A DNA stretch of 20,024 bases from Acidimicrobiia bacterium (GTDB taxonomy: Bacteria > Actinomycetota > Acidimicrobiia > Spongiisociales > UBA5794). Below are positions 1 to 6,685 of this stretch, piece after piece. The notes under the pieces were generated by a model. The model saw nothing but the letters and a program-made list of their open reading frames with translations, had not been told where the DNA came from and made no database searches. Position 1 is the stretch's first letter, and every line of letters starts with the position of its first letter. The stretch lies in assembly GCA_013001485.1 (NCBI GenBank), contig JABDMN010000044.1, positions 1-20,024 of the forward strand, written 5' to 3'. The position numbers and the translations under genes were made by a program.

Positions 1-885
1 GATGTCGCGAGTCTCGGGTTTACCGACGTCGTGGAACAGCGCAGCCAGGCGGAGCCGCGCACGCGGTGACGTCTTGGCAACGACAGCAATGGTGTGCGAC
101 AGCACGTCCTTGTGACGGTGCATCGGGTCTTGCTCCATGGCGAGCGCCGGCAGCTCAGGGAGAAACTCAGCAGCCAGCCCCGACGTGACAAGGGCCTCGA
201 CTGCTGTGGCGACATGGTCGCCAACCATGAGCTTGGCGAACTCGTCGCGAATCCTTTCGGCCGAGACGATGGAGAGTCGCCCCTTCATCTCGCGAACCGC
301 ATCCTCGGCGGCCGGGTCAGCGCCAAACCCCAACGTCGACATGAACCGGTAGAGCCGCAGCATCCGCAACGGATCGTCGCCGAAGGACACATGAGGGTCG
401 ATGGGTGTGCGCAGAGTCTGCGCGGCGAGGTCAGCGAGGCCACCAAACGGGTCGATCATCTCCGGTTGGTCTCCGGCGGCTGTCGGGAGCCGCAGCGCCA
501 TGGCGTTTACGGCAAAGTCCCGCCGCGACAGATCGGTTTCGATGTCATCGGAGAACGTGACCCGCGGTTTGCGACTCTCGTCGCGGTACACCTCCGACCG
601 GAATGTCGTGATCTCATAGATGTGCCCGTCGCGGACCGCACCGATGGTGCCAAACGTCTCCCCCATCAGGTACATGTCGGTTGCCCAGGGCCCGACAACG
701 GCCTTGATGTCATCGGGCCGCGCTTCGGTGGCGAAGTCGAGATCGCCGGCGGGCCTGTCGAGCAACAGGTCGCGCAGTGACCCGCCGACGAGGAACAGAC
801 TGTGCCCTGCCTCAGCGAATCGGGAAGCCAGCGCCATGGCAGGACCGTCGGCGGCAAGGAGCGGCTGCAGCCGGGTGGGGATCAT
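1..885 (-). CDS. cca: CCA tRNA nucleotidyltransferase, N-terminal 295 residues (cut by window edge)
   Basis: Adds or repairs the 3'-terminal CCA of tRNAs in the cytoplasm, using CTP and ATP without a nucleic acid template. Seen on translating the minus strand: a nucleotidyltransferase head with GGSLRD at residues 34-39 and the metal-binding pair D48/D50 in GDLDFAT, RRDFAVNAMA at 121-130, an arginine-rich DPLRMLRLYRF segment near 171-181, and an HD-domain start with LFHDVGKP (H285/D286). The HD domain fits the long bacterial and actinobacterial class II form. The ATG at 885 has no in-frame start above it and no Shine-Dalgarno, but TAACCT lies 7 nt upstream, so a leaderless message is likely. 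The reading frame is still open at base 1. In Mycobacterium the equivalent gene (pcnA) also lies at the left edge of this cluster. Confidence 0.95.
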   Translation of the reverse strand, partial: MIPTRLQPLLAADGPAMALASRFAEAGHSLFLVGGSLRDLLLDRPAGDLDFATEARPDDIKAVVGPWATDMYLMGETFGTIGAVRDGHIYEITTFRSEVYRDESRKPRVTFSDDIETDLSRRDFAVNAMALRLPTAAGDQPEMIDPFGGLADLAAQTLRTPIDPHVSFGDDPLRMLRLYRFMSTLGFGADPAAEDAVREMKGRLSIVSAERIRDEFAKLMVGDHVATAVEALVTSGLAAEFLPELPALAMEQDPMHRHKDVLSHTIAVVAKTSPRARLRLAALFHDVGKPETRDI

Positions 886-890
886 CGATG

Positions 891-898
891 CGAGGTTA
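891..898 (-). promoter_or_regulatory. Putative leaderless -10 element (TAACCTCG) for cca
   Basis: On the minus strand the sequence CTAACCTCGCATCGATG ends in the cca start codon. TAACCT fits the actinobacterial -10 pattern TANNNT and lies 7 nt from ATG, the spacing expected when transcription starts at or next to the start codon. Almost the same string precedes the gene at 6686. No convincing -35 is visible. Confidence 0.5.
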
Positions 899-911
899 GG
901 TAGATAAACGA

Positions 912-939
912 AAACCCGGCGGCGTGAGCCACCGGGTTT
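912..939 (-). terminator. Rho-independent terminator of pilT
   Basis: Perfect 8-bp stem AAACCCGG/CCGGGTTT, extended inward after one mismatch by 3 bp around a GTGA loop. Read on the minus strand the stem is followed by TTTTCGTTTAT, a usable U-tract. It sits 18 nt beyond the pilT stop and overlaps the region just upstream of the cca promoter, so it separates the two minus-strand genes. Confidence 0.75.
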
Positions 940-957
940 CGCTTCGGCGCCAGCGTT

Positions 958-2049
958 CTAGGAGGCCAGAAGGCCCAAATTCTGCGCTTGCAGCTTGAAA
1001 TCTGCCGGGTTGGTTGCGTGGGCGAGAGCATCCTGCAACGTCACCTTGTTGTGCTGATACAGAGTGAGGATCGCCTGATCAAAGGTTTGCATACCGTAGT
1101 ACTCGCCGTCGGCGAGCACCTCGTCGAGGGTGTGAGTCTGGGCGGCATCGGCGATTCGATCGAAGACTCGCTCGGTGTTCACCAACACCTCTACCGCCGG
1201 AACCCGACCCTTGCCGTCGGCGTGTGGGACGAGCCGCTGAGAGACAACTCCCCGCAGCGATCCGGCCAACCCGAGCCGTACCTGTTTCTGCTGATGAGGC
1301 TCATAGAAGTCGACGATGCGGTTGATGGTCTCGGTGGCATCGATTGTGTGGAGGGTGGAGAGGACCAGGTGACCGGTCTCGGCGGCCTGGAGGGCTGCGT
1401 CCACGGTGACCCTGTCACGCATCTCACCGATGAAGATGACGTCGGGGTCCTGGCGAAGCACGCGCCTCAAGCCCTCTTCAAAGGACTGGCAGTCGACACC
1501 GATCTCACGCTGGGAGACCATCGACATCTTGTCTGGGTGGAGGATCTCGATCGGATCCTCCAACGTGATGATGTTGGCGCGCCGGTTGGCGTTTACGTAG
1601 TCCACCATCGACCCGATGGTGGTGGTCTTGCCGGCCCCGGTGGGCCCGGTCACCAGGATCAAACCCCGGCGCTGCTGGCACAGGCTCTCGACGATCGGGG
1701 GGAGGCCCAGCTCGTCGAAGTTCTTCGACACGTTCGACACTGCCCGCATCACGATGTTCACCGACCCGCGCTGCACGAAGCAGTTGACGCGGAAACGACC
1801 CAGCGATGGCTGGCCGTAGGCGAAGTCGGCCTCTGAGATCTCATCGAACTCGTCGCGTATCCGATCGGGCATGATCTGCTGAGCGAAGGCGCTGGTGTCT
1901 TCAGGCTTGAGCTTGGGGAGGTTGGAGAGGTGGAGAGCACCGTCGATCCGATAGGCGGGCGGTGATCCGACCTTCAGGTGGAGATCCGATCCGCGGACTG
2001 ACACCAGTTTGCCGAGCAGCTCATCGAGCGGGGGAAGGGCTTCGGGCAC
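958..2049 (-). CDS. pilT: PilT/PilU-type twitching motility ATPase (orphan)
   Basis: Hexameric secretion-superfamily ATPase of the type IV pilus retraction family, expected at the cytoplasmic face of the membrane. At 363 aa it is of normal family length. Visible motifs: Walker A GPTGAGKTT at 135-143, Asp box ITLEDPIE at 161-168, Walker B VIFIGEMRD at 204-212, His box GHLVLSTLHT at 226-235. The C-terminal GMQTFDQAI segment (319-327) is well kept, but the PilT signature AIRNLIRE is only weakly represented (around 296-310), so PilU-like or another retraction-ATPase subclass is possible. The start is GTG at 2049, with AAGGAGTT 5 nt upstream. No pilin, PilB or PilC gene is nearby. The gene has its own terminator and a palindrome next to its ribosome binding site. 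Confidence 0.92.
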   Translation of the reverse strand: MPEALPPLDELLGKLVSVRGSDLHLKVGSPPAYRIDGALHLSNLPKLKPEDTSAFAQQIMPDRIRDEFDEISEADFAYGQPSLGRFRVNCFVQRGSVNIVMRAVSNVSKNFDELGLPPIVESLCQQRRGLILVTGPTGAGKTTTIGSMVDYVNANRRANIITLEDPIEILHPDKMSMVSQREIGVDCQSFEEGLRRVLRQDPDVIFIGEMRDRVTVDAALQAAETGHLVLSTLHTIDATETINRIVDFYEPHQQKQVRLGLAGSLRGVVSQRLVPHADGKGRVPAVEVLVNTERVFDRIADAAQTHTLDEVLADGEYYGMQTFDQAILTLYQHNKVTLQDALAHATNPADFKLQAQNLGLLAS

Positions 2050-2061
2050 GGTCTAACTCCT

Positions 2062-2080
2062 TGACCGCATTGTGCGGTCA
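2062..2080 (-). promoter_or_regulatory. 19-bp perfect inverted repeat abutting the pilT ribosome binding site
   Basis: TGACCGCA and TGCGGTCA are separated by TTG. The repeat ends at the first base of the AAGGAGTT Shine-Dalgarno of pilT. It could be a repressor operator or, in mRNA, an 8-bp hairpin next to the ribosome binding site. A further TGACCG half-copy occurs at 2089-2094. The rest of the 90-bp gap up to the deacetylase gene shows no clear promoter. Confidence 0.5.
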
Positions 2081-2139
2081 CTAGCTACTGACCGTGGTAT
2101 CGGCAGATCCGGATCCGTCTTGAGGGGTCTCTGGCCCTC

Positions 2140-3159
2140 TCAGTCGACGTTCGACCACCAGGTGGCAGCGCTCGCGGCAACATGGTCGACGACACGCCAC
2201 GCCGGGTGAATGCGACTGGTTTCGATCCTCTCAGCACTCACGGGAGCCCCGGCCATCCCGTCGATGGTCGACTTCGAGGATGCTGTGAGCGCATCGAGGT
2301 CGTAGCCGCCTTCGAGAAAGAACACCCAGCGCGACTCAGGCGTGGCGCGGGCAAGGGATCCGATGGCGCGGCCGTAGTCGCCTTCGAGGAGGCGGAGGTC
2401 GGCGAGGATGTCTGACTCGTGGGCGTCGTACCCGGCGGAGACCAGCACCCAGTCGGGTTTGGCCTCTGCGAGGACCGGTACAAGCACGCGTTCGACGGCC
2501 GAGAAGTGGACGTCGCCGGCACTGTTGGCCGGCAACGGCACGTTGATCACCGTCCCTGCTCCTAGGCCCGACCCCGTCTCGTCGAGCCACCCGGTCCCCG
2601 GATACGCCGGGAACTCATGGATCGAGAGGTAGAGCACGTCGCCGGCGTCATCGAACAGTTTCTGGGTGCCGTTGCCATGGTGAACGTCGATGTCGACGAT
2701 GGCGACGCTGTGGCCGGCATCGGCCAGGTACCGGGCTGCAATGGCGATGTTGTTGAACACGCAGAACCCCATCGCCCGCGAAGCGGTCGCGTGATGACCG
2801 GGTGGACGAACAACGCAGAAGGCCGCGTCGGCGGATCCCCCGGCAACCGCCTCGATGCCAACCAGGCCGGCACCCGCAGCTCGCAGGGAGGCCTCCCACG
2901 ATGCGCCGGTGACGATGGTGTCCGGGTCGAGCGCTCCCCCACCGGACGCGCAGAATCGCCTGATGGCCTCGATGTACTCGGGAGCGTGGACCAATCGCAG
3001 AGTCTCGACGTCGATCGGGGTGGCCTCGAGCGCCACGAGATCGGCGACCGATTGCTCGAGTCCGGAGTGGACCGCAGCAAGACGCGCCGGACGTTCCGGA
3101 TGTCCGGTCCCGGTGTCGTGGGCCGCGAAGACCTCATGAGCGACGACAGCAAGTCTCAC
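2140..3159 (-). CDS. Histone deacetylase-fold zinc deacetylase (acetoin utilisation / class II HDAC-like)
   Basis: Zinc-dependent amidohydrolase that removes acyl groups from lysine side chains or small amines; the true substrate cannot be told from sequence. At 339 aa it spans the whole domain. Seen: GHPERPARL near 19-27, RPPGHHA at 118-124 with catalytic H122/H123, zinc ligands D158 and H160 in DIDVHHGNGT, SIHEFPAYPGTG at 179-190, third ligand D245 in SAGYDAH, and transition-state tyrosine Y286 in EGGYD. All catalytic residues are kept, so an active enzyme is expected. The start is GTG at 3159; no good Shine-Dalgarno is visible. It is divergent from a GNAT acetyltransferase with only 39 bp between start codons, which suggests co-regulation. 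It could also be an acetylpolyamine amidohydrolase. Confidence 0.93.
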   Translation of the reverse strand: MRLAVVAHEVFAAHDTGTGHPERPARLAAVHSGLEQSVADLVALEATPIDVETLRLVHAPEYIEAIRRFCASGGGALDPDTIVTGASWEASLRAAGAGLVGIEAVAGGSADAAFCVVRPPGHHATASRAMGFCVFNNIAIAARYLADAGHSVAIVDIDVHHGNGTQKLFDDAGDVLYLSIHEFPAYPGTGWLDETGSGLGAGTVINVPLPANSAGDVHFSAVERVLVPVLAEAKPDWVLVSAGYDAHESDILADLRLLEGDYGRAIGSLARATPESRWVFFLEGGYDLDALTASSKSTIDGMAGAPVSAERIETSRIHPAWRVVDHVAASAATWWSNVD

Positions 3160-3163
3160 GGGA

Positions 3164-3190
3164 TTGACTCTGCCACGACACCATTACGCT
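3164..3190 (+). promoter_or_regulatory. Putative leaderless promoter of the GNAT gene
   Basis: TTGACT (3164-3169) and TACGCT (3185-3190, fitting TANNNT) are separated by 15 nt, short for a classical spacer. The -10 ends 8 nt before the ATG at 3199, and no Shine-Dalgarno precedes that ATG, so a leaderless start is plausible. The same 39 bp must also serve the divergent deacetylase gene. Confidence 0.35.
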
Positions 3191-3198
3191 TCGCCGCC

Positions 3199-3930
3199 AT
3201 GTCAGTCGAGGCCAACCGCGGCCGACTCATCACGCGAGGCTCCTGGCCCGACTCCGTCACCCTGCGCAGGGGGTGGGCACGGGCCGAGGCGCGCCCATGG
3301 AATGGCGACCATGCCGAGGCAAGCATGCGGTTGCTGCGCGGCGGCTCACCGTTCTTGTCCGCTTGTACGGACACCGTGACCGGCCTCGGAGCCACCGGGG
3401 TGTTGTCGCCACCGCTGCCAACGGGAGCACAGAAGGTGTGGAGGCGAGCCGGGTACGAGGTGTTTCTCAAGCTTGCACTGTTGCGTCTCGACCTGATGAA
3501 GCCAATCCCGACACCCAGCCACCTTGTGGTGGAAGCGGGGGTGGAGTGTCTTGATCGCATTGCCGAGATCGATGCTGCCGCGTTCGACAGCTTCTGGCGA
3601 CTCGACCATCGAGGGCTGACCGAAGCGGTAGAGGCCACCAAGAACGCCCGACTCCTCATCATTCGTGACGCAGACGGTCAGGCTGCTGGTTTTGCCATCG
3701 TCGGACTCGGGAGCGCCATCGCCTATCTGCAGCGAGTGGCGGTTCACCCGGACTGGCAGGGCAATGGCATGGGCCGATCTCTTGTGCGAGTTGCGGGACG
3801 TATCGCCCGCTCCCACGGCGCCAACGCCGTCCTGCTCAACACTCAGTACGACAACGACGGAGCTCTGGCTCTCTACGAAGCAGAGGGCTACCGGGAGCTT
3901 CCTGAACCACTCGCCCTGCTTCGCATCTGA
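3199..3930 (+). CDS. GNAT family N-acetyltransferase, probably a tandem GNAT with a degenerate first copy
   Basis: Acetyl-CoA-dependent acyltransferase of unknown substrate, 243 aa. The C-terminal half carries a clear GNAT core: motif A LQRVAVHPDWQGNGMGRSL around 177-195, with the acetyl-CoA pyrophosphate loop QGNGMG at 187-192, then NTQYDNDGALALYEAEGY at 214-231. The N-terminal part ends with AGYEVFLKLALLRLD (84-98), which resembles the end of the protein, EGYRELPEPLALLRI (229-243). I read this as the remnant of a first GNAT repeat. The first 60 residues show no recognisable motif. ATG 3199 was chosen because the conserved reading frame needs no earlier start and a TANNNT element lies 8 nt upstream. 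The gene lies divergent from the deacetylase and 35 bp before the pseudokinase gene. Confidence 0.85.
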   Translation: MSVEANRGRLITRGSWPDSVTLRRGWARAEARPWNGDHAEASMRLLRGGSPFLSACTDTVTGLGATGVLSPPLPTGAQKVWRRAGYEVFLKLALLRLDLMKPIPTPSHLVVEAGVECLDRIAEIDAAAFDSFWRLDHRGLTEAVEATKNARLLIIRDADGQAAGFAIVGLGSAIAYLQRVAVHPDWQGNGMGRSLVRVAGRIARSHGANAVLLNTQYDNDGALALYEAEGYRELPEPLALLRI

Positions 3931-3949
3931 GCGACCAACCGGTCGCCGG

Positions 3950-3957
3950 TAACCTCG
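3950..3957 (+). promoter_or_regulatory. TAACCTCG element upstream of the pseudokinase gene
   Basis: TAACCTCG occurs with its TAACCT core 10 nt before ATG 3966, so transcription would begin at or within a few bases of the start codon. A CGGAG Shine-Dalgarno-like string (3956-3960) overlaps the same stretch, so normal initiation from a longer GNAT read-through mRNA is also possible. Confidence 0.35.
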
Positions 3958-3965
3958 GAGTTCGC

Positions 3966-5237
3966 ATGCCGACACGACTCCCCGACCGGTACGAGCTGCA
4001 GGTGCGGCTCGGCCGGCACGACGACCTCGAGGAATGGCTCGCCACCGACACCGCACTCGACAGGCCTGTCCTTGTGCGATTCCTCGGGCCCGAGGCACCA
4101 ACGCAGCGGGTAGCCGCGTTCCTGGAGTCAGTCCGAGCAGCGGCATCTGTTCAGCACGTTCATCTCGCAGAGGTGTACGCACTCGGCAGTGACGAGACCG
4201 GCGCCTACGTGGTGAGCGAGTGGGCTGGTGGCGTCACGCTCGAGGACAGGATCCACGCGGGCGAGTCCATACCGGTCGACGAGTACCTCCCCAACGCAGC
4301 CGGCCTCGCTGAGGCGCTGGCCATGCTGCATCGCGCCGGACGGGTTCACGGTGCGGTCCGAGCCGACTCGATCCAGTTCTCGGCGGCGCACCCGGCGAAA
4401 CTCGGTGGCTTCGGTTTGCCACCAGCCACAGCAAACCCCGCGGTGGACACAGCTGCGCTCGCGAGCACCCTGCAGCGGGCGGTGACGATGGGACCGGACG
4501 TGCCACCTTCGCATGTCGCGGCCGGACTCCACCCATTGGTCGACACCGCCCTCGCTGACGCCAAGCTCGGTGTAATCGACGCCACAGAAATGGCCGCGGC
4601 GCTGCGGTCGGCTCCCTCCCCCTCGTCGATTGCCCGCCGCCCGGCGTGGTCGTGGACGTGGGTCACCATCGGGGGGGTTCTCGTCGCCGCTGCTCTCATC
4701 CTCACCCTGGCGGGCCTCGCCCTGCAGCGCGACCCGAGCACACCGTTTCTCGCTCCCAGCGCCGTGGACCGCGTCGTCTCCCCAACCACGACCGTGCAAC
4801 CGAACCCCGCCATTGACGACCGGGCCCCGCTCGCCTTCCAGGCTGCAATCCTCGACCCGTTCGGTGACGGCACCGAGCGCGATGCCGACCTCCCTCTACT
4901 CGCCGACGGCAACGAGGCGACTGCTTGGCAGTCCGAGGCGTACTCGCAGCCCCTGGTCGAGACCAAACCCGGGATCGGGGTGACGTTTGCGCTCGGTGAC
5001 GCCGTCCCTGTCGTCGTAGAGGTCGTCGGATCAGTCGGCATCCGCTTCGAGCTGGGATGGCAGCCGACCGATGACACCGCATGGGAGCGCATCGCCTGGG
5101 GGTCGATCCGAACAGGTGAGGCTTCGTTCCCGGTCCCCGAGCGGAGCGGTGGAGCCTGGCGTCTCTGGCTGACGAGCCTTCCTCTCATCGATGGTTCGCA
5201 TCAAGGATCGATCCAGGAAGTACGTTTCCTGCCGTGA
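3966..5237 (+). CDS. Membrane pseudokinase with discoidin-like outer domain (MurJ/MviN C-terminal module as a separate gene)
   Basis: 423 aa. Residues 8-215 have a protein-kinase fold without catalysis: the glycine loop is degenerate (LGRHDDLEEW), the VAVK lysine is arginine (VLVRFL), HRD is HGA (128-130) and DFG is GFG (148-150). One membrane helix follows at about 230-252. A proline/threonine linker leads to an outer domain with DPFGDGTERD (298-307) and DGNEATAW (314-321), the type found at the C-terminus of actinobacterial MviN/MurJ. In Mycobacterium, Rv3910, next to sigM, fuses the lipid II flippase MurJ to just such a pseudokinase, helix and extracytoplasmic domain. Here the flippase half is absent. 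From this context I infer a phosphopeptide- or FHA-protein-binding regulator of cell wall synthesis. It overlaps sigM by 4 bp, so it is co-translated with the sigma factor. Confidence 0.85.
   Translation: MPTRLPDRYELQVRLGRHDDLEEWLATDTALDRPVLVRFLGPEAPTQRVAAFLESVRAAASVQHVHLAEVYALGSDETGAYVVSEWAGGVTLEDRIHAGESIPVDEYLPNAAGLAEALAMLHRAGRVHGAVRADSIQFSAAHPAKLGGFGLPPATANPAVDTAALASTLQRAVTMGPDVPPSHVAAGLHPLVDTALADAKLGVIDATEMAAALRSAPSPSSIARRPAWSWTWVTIGGVLVAAALILTLAGLALQRDPSTPFLAPSAVDRVVSPTTTVQPNPAIDDRAPLAFQAAILDPFGDGTERDADLPLLADGNEATAWQSEAYSQPLVETKPGIGVTFALGDAVPVVVEVVGSVGIRFELGWQPTDDTAWERIAWGSIRTGEASFPVPERSGGAWRLWLTSLPLIDGSHQGSIQEVRFLP
5214..5231 (+). promoter_or_regulatory. Inverted repeat just before the sigM start codon
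   Basis: CAGGAA and TTCCTG flank a 6-nt loop (GTACGT) and end 2 nt before the GTG start of sigM. The left arm contains AGGAAG, the only Shine-Dalgarno-like string, so an mRNA hairpin could mask it and make sigM translation depend on ribosomes finishing the upstream gene. The stretch is also coding, so chance is possible. Confidence 0.3.
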
Positions 5238-5815
5238 CAGACAGGGCCCGAGAAGACGTCGACCTCATCGCCCGCTATCTCGCCGGCGACGTCGACGCGT
5301 TCAATGAACTCATGGAGGCTCACGAGAATCGAGTTTTCGGCATCTGCCTTCGGATCATGCGCGACCGGGAGGCTGCGCTCGACGCAGTGCAGGAGACGTT
5401 CATCACCGTCTTCCGTAAGGCTGATCGTTATCGGGCCGAGGCGGCCTTCTCCACATGGCTCTATCGCGTCGCCGTCAACACCTGTTACGACCAGCTGCGG
5501 CGCCGCAAGCGGCGTGCCGCCGATCGGCTACCCGAGACTCACGACCCCCCAGACCGGACCATCGACGACGAGTTGGCCTCAGTCGACGTGCGGCCCGCCA
5601 TCGAAGAGGCGCTCTCCGAGCTGACACCCGAATTCCGAGCCGCAGTAGTGCTGGTCGATCTCGAGGGACTGTCCCTCGAGATGGCAGGCGATGTCCTCGG
5701 GGTGCCTGTGGGCACGGTGAAGTCGCGCGTGTTCCGTGGTCGACGCCGACTGGCGGAGCTCCTCGGGAACCTCGACGCCACCTCTCGACATCCAAGGGGT
5801 GATGCCAATGCATGA
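5234..5815 (+). CDS. sigM: ECF RNA polymerase sigma factor, SigM-like
   Basis: Alternative sigma factor that directs RNA polymerase to stress promoters; 193 aa, normal for ECF sigma factors. Region 2 spans about 22-88 (FNELMEAHENRVFGICLRIM, then DAVQETFITVF and FSTWLYRVAVNTCYDQL). Region 4 spans about 122-176 with the helix-turn-helix LSLEMAGDVLGVPVGTVKSR. A charged, proline-containing linker separates them, and no region 1.1 or 3 is present. The GTG start overlaps the stop of the pseudokinase gene (GTGA), and the 3' end overlaps the anti-sigma gene by 8 bp, so the three are translationally coupled. The symbol rests on position: the Mycobacterium gene between mviN and trxB2 is sigM. Likely held inactive by the next gene product. 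Confidence 0.9.
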   Translation: MTDRAREDVDLIARYLAGDVDAFNELMEAHENRVFGICLRIMRDREAALDAVQETFITVFRKADRYRAEAAFSTWLYRVAVNTCYDQLRRRKRRAADRLPETHDPPDRTIDDELASVDVRPAIEEALSELTPEFRAAVVLVDLEGLSLEMAGDVLGVPVGTVKSRVFRGRRRLAELLGNLDATSRHPRGDANA

Positions 5816-6641
5816 CCATGACTTCGACCTCGTAATGGCGATCGCCGCTGGAGAAGCGGTGGACACAGAGCGCCGCACCGAGGTCGACGGCTGCCCCGAG
5901 TGCTCGGCCGACCTCACCGCCCAGATGGCTGCGATTACTGCGCTCTCGACGCTCGGTCCAGCCACCCTCGAGCCCAACGAGAGTGACTCGCTGCGAGCAG
6001 CAATCCGCCAGGAACTGAACCTCGCCGAACCTTCGCCAGCCGTCGCGTCTCCCCGGTCCAAGCCGCGGTTCACCTGGGCATGGGTGGGCGCGGCCGCGAT
6101 GGTGATGATCGGTTTCGTCGCCGTCGCCGGCATCTTCGATGGCCTCCGCACAGATGGTTCAGACAGCGGCGGGGAGACTGCAGCACTAGCGACAAGCACG
6201 ACGATCGCCACCTCGACTTCTGCGGCCTCAGCGCAATCCGACGAGGCCAACGTCGGGACGGCACCGAACCGCGGTGGCGACAGTCTCGGCTCGACTGAGG
6301 ACACCGAAAGCCCCGCCGCGACGCCTGACGTCTTTCGCCGGTTCGATTTCGAATCGGTGGATCCCGACGCCCTGCGCGATCTGACTGCTCTGGAGCCGGC
6401 ACGGGCGTACTCAAAGCTCGGCTCCGACGCCACGCCGGCGACACCCATCCCCCTCGAAGTCGAGCTGGCGTGTGAGGAAGCCGGGCTTGCCGAAGTCGGC
6501 ACCGTCGAAGATGCCTACCCCCTGTTCGAAGGCACCTACGAGGGGTCTGCTGCGTATCTGTGGGTGTATGTCACCTCGGACGGTCAGGTCACCGTCATCC
6601 AGGACACCACGACCTGCGCCGTGGTCGCGGTTCTCCCCTAG
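5808..6641 (+). CDS. Membrane anti-sigma factor of the SigM-like sigma factor
   Basis: 277 aa. The short cytoplasmic N-terminus holds a partial zinc anti-sigma motif, CPEC (C29, C32). The histidine expected four residues before the first cysteine is glutamate, so zinc binding may be altered. One membrane helix spans about 88-110. The outer part has a long Thr/Ser/Ala/Asp linker (about 115-175) and a C-terminal domain with two cysteines, C222 and C270, that could form a disulfide outside the membrane. The start at 5808 is set by AAGGGG at 5794-5799; ATG 5802 would be too close to it. The role as SigM antagonist is inferred from position, topology and the CxxC motif; Rv3912 holds the same place in Mycobacterium. 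No peptidase site is visible. Confidence 0.8.
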   Translation: MHDHDFDLVMAIAAGEAVDTERRTEVDGCPECSADLTAQMAAITALSTLGPATLEPNESDSLRAAIRQELNLAEPSPAVASPRSKPRFTWAWVGAAAMVMIGFVAVAGIFDGLRTDGSDSGGETAALATSTTIATSTSAASAQSDEANVGTAPNRGGDSLGSTEDTESPAATPDVFRRFDFESVDPDALRDLTALEPARAYSKLGSDATPATPIPLEVELACEEAGLAEVGTVEDAYPLFEGTYEGSAAYLWVYVTSDGQVTVIQDTTTCAVVAVLP

Positions 6642-6672
6642 CCATCCAGGACTTCAGGGCAGCATCCGGGAC

Positions 6673-6680
6673 TAACCTCG
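6673..6680 (+). promoter_or_regulatory. Putative leaderless -10 element (TAACCTCG) for the 93-aa membrane protein
   Basis: CTAACCTCGCCCCGATG runs into the ATG at 6686, with TAACCT 7 nt before it and no Shine-Dalgarno. It matches the sequence before cca at 15 of 17 positions. This suggests that the small membrane protein, and possibly trxB behind it, has its own promoter separate from sigM. Confidence 0.5.
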
Positions 6681-6685
6681 CCCCG

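Noticed and set aside
94..780. Long plus-strand open frame with 228 codons over the cca gene
   Set aside because: The minus strand encodes a textbook CCA-adding enzyme over the same bases; the plus frame shows no known motif and is a high-GC shadow.
988..1836. 282-codon plus-strand open frame opposite pilT
   Set aside because: Shadow of the conserved PilT frame; no domain or start signal.
2122..2139. GAGGG/CCCTC stem between the deacetylase and pilT as a terminator
   Set aside because: Short stem with 8-nt loop and no U-tract on the minus strand.
2617..3198. In-frame upstream extension of the GNAT gene across the deacetylase gene
   Set aside because: It is antisense to the conserved catalytic part of the deacetylase, and the GNAT protein is complete from ATG 3199.
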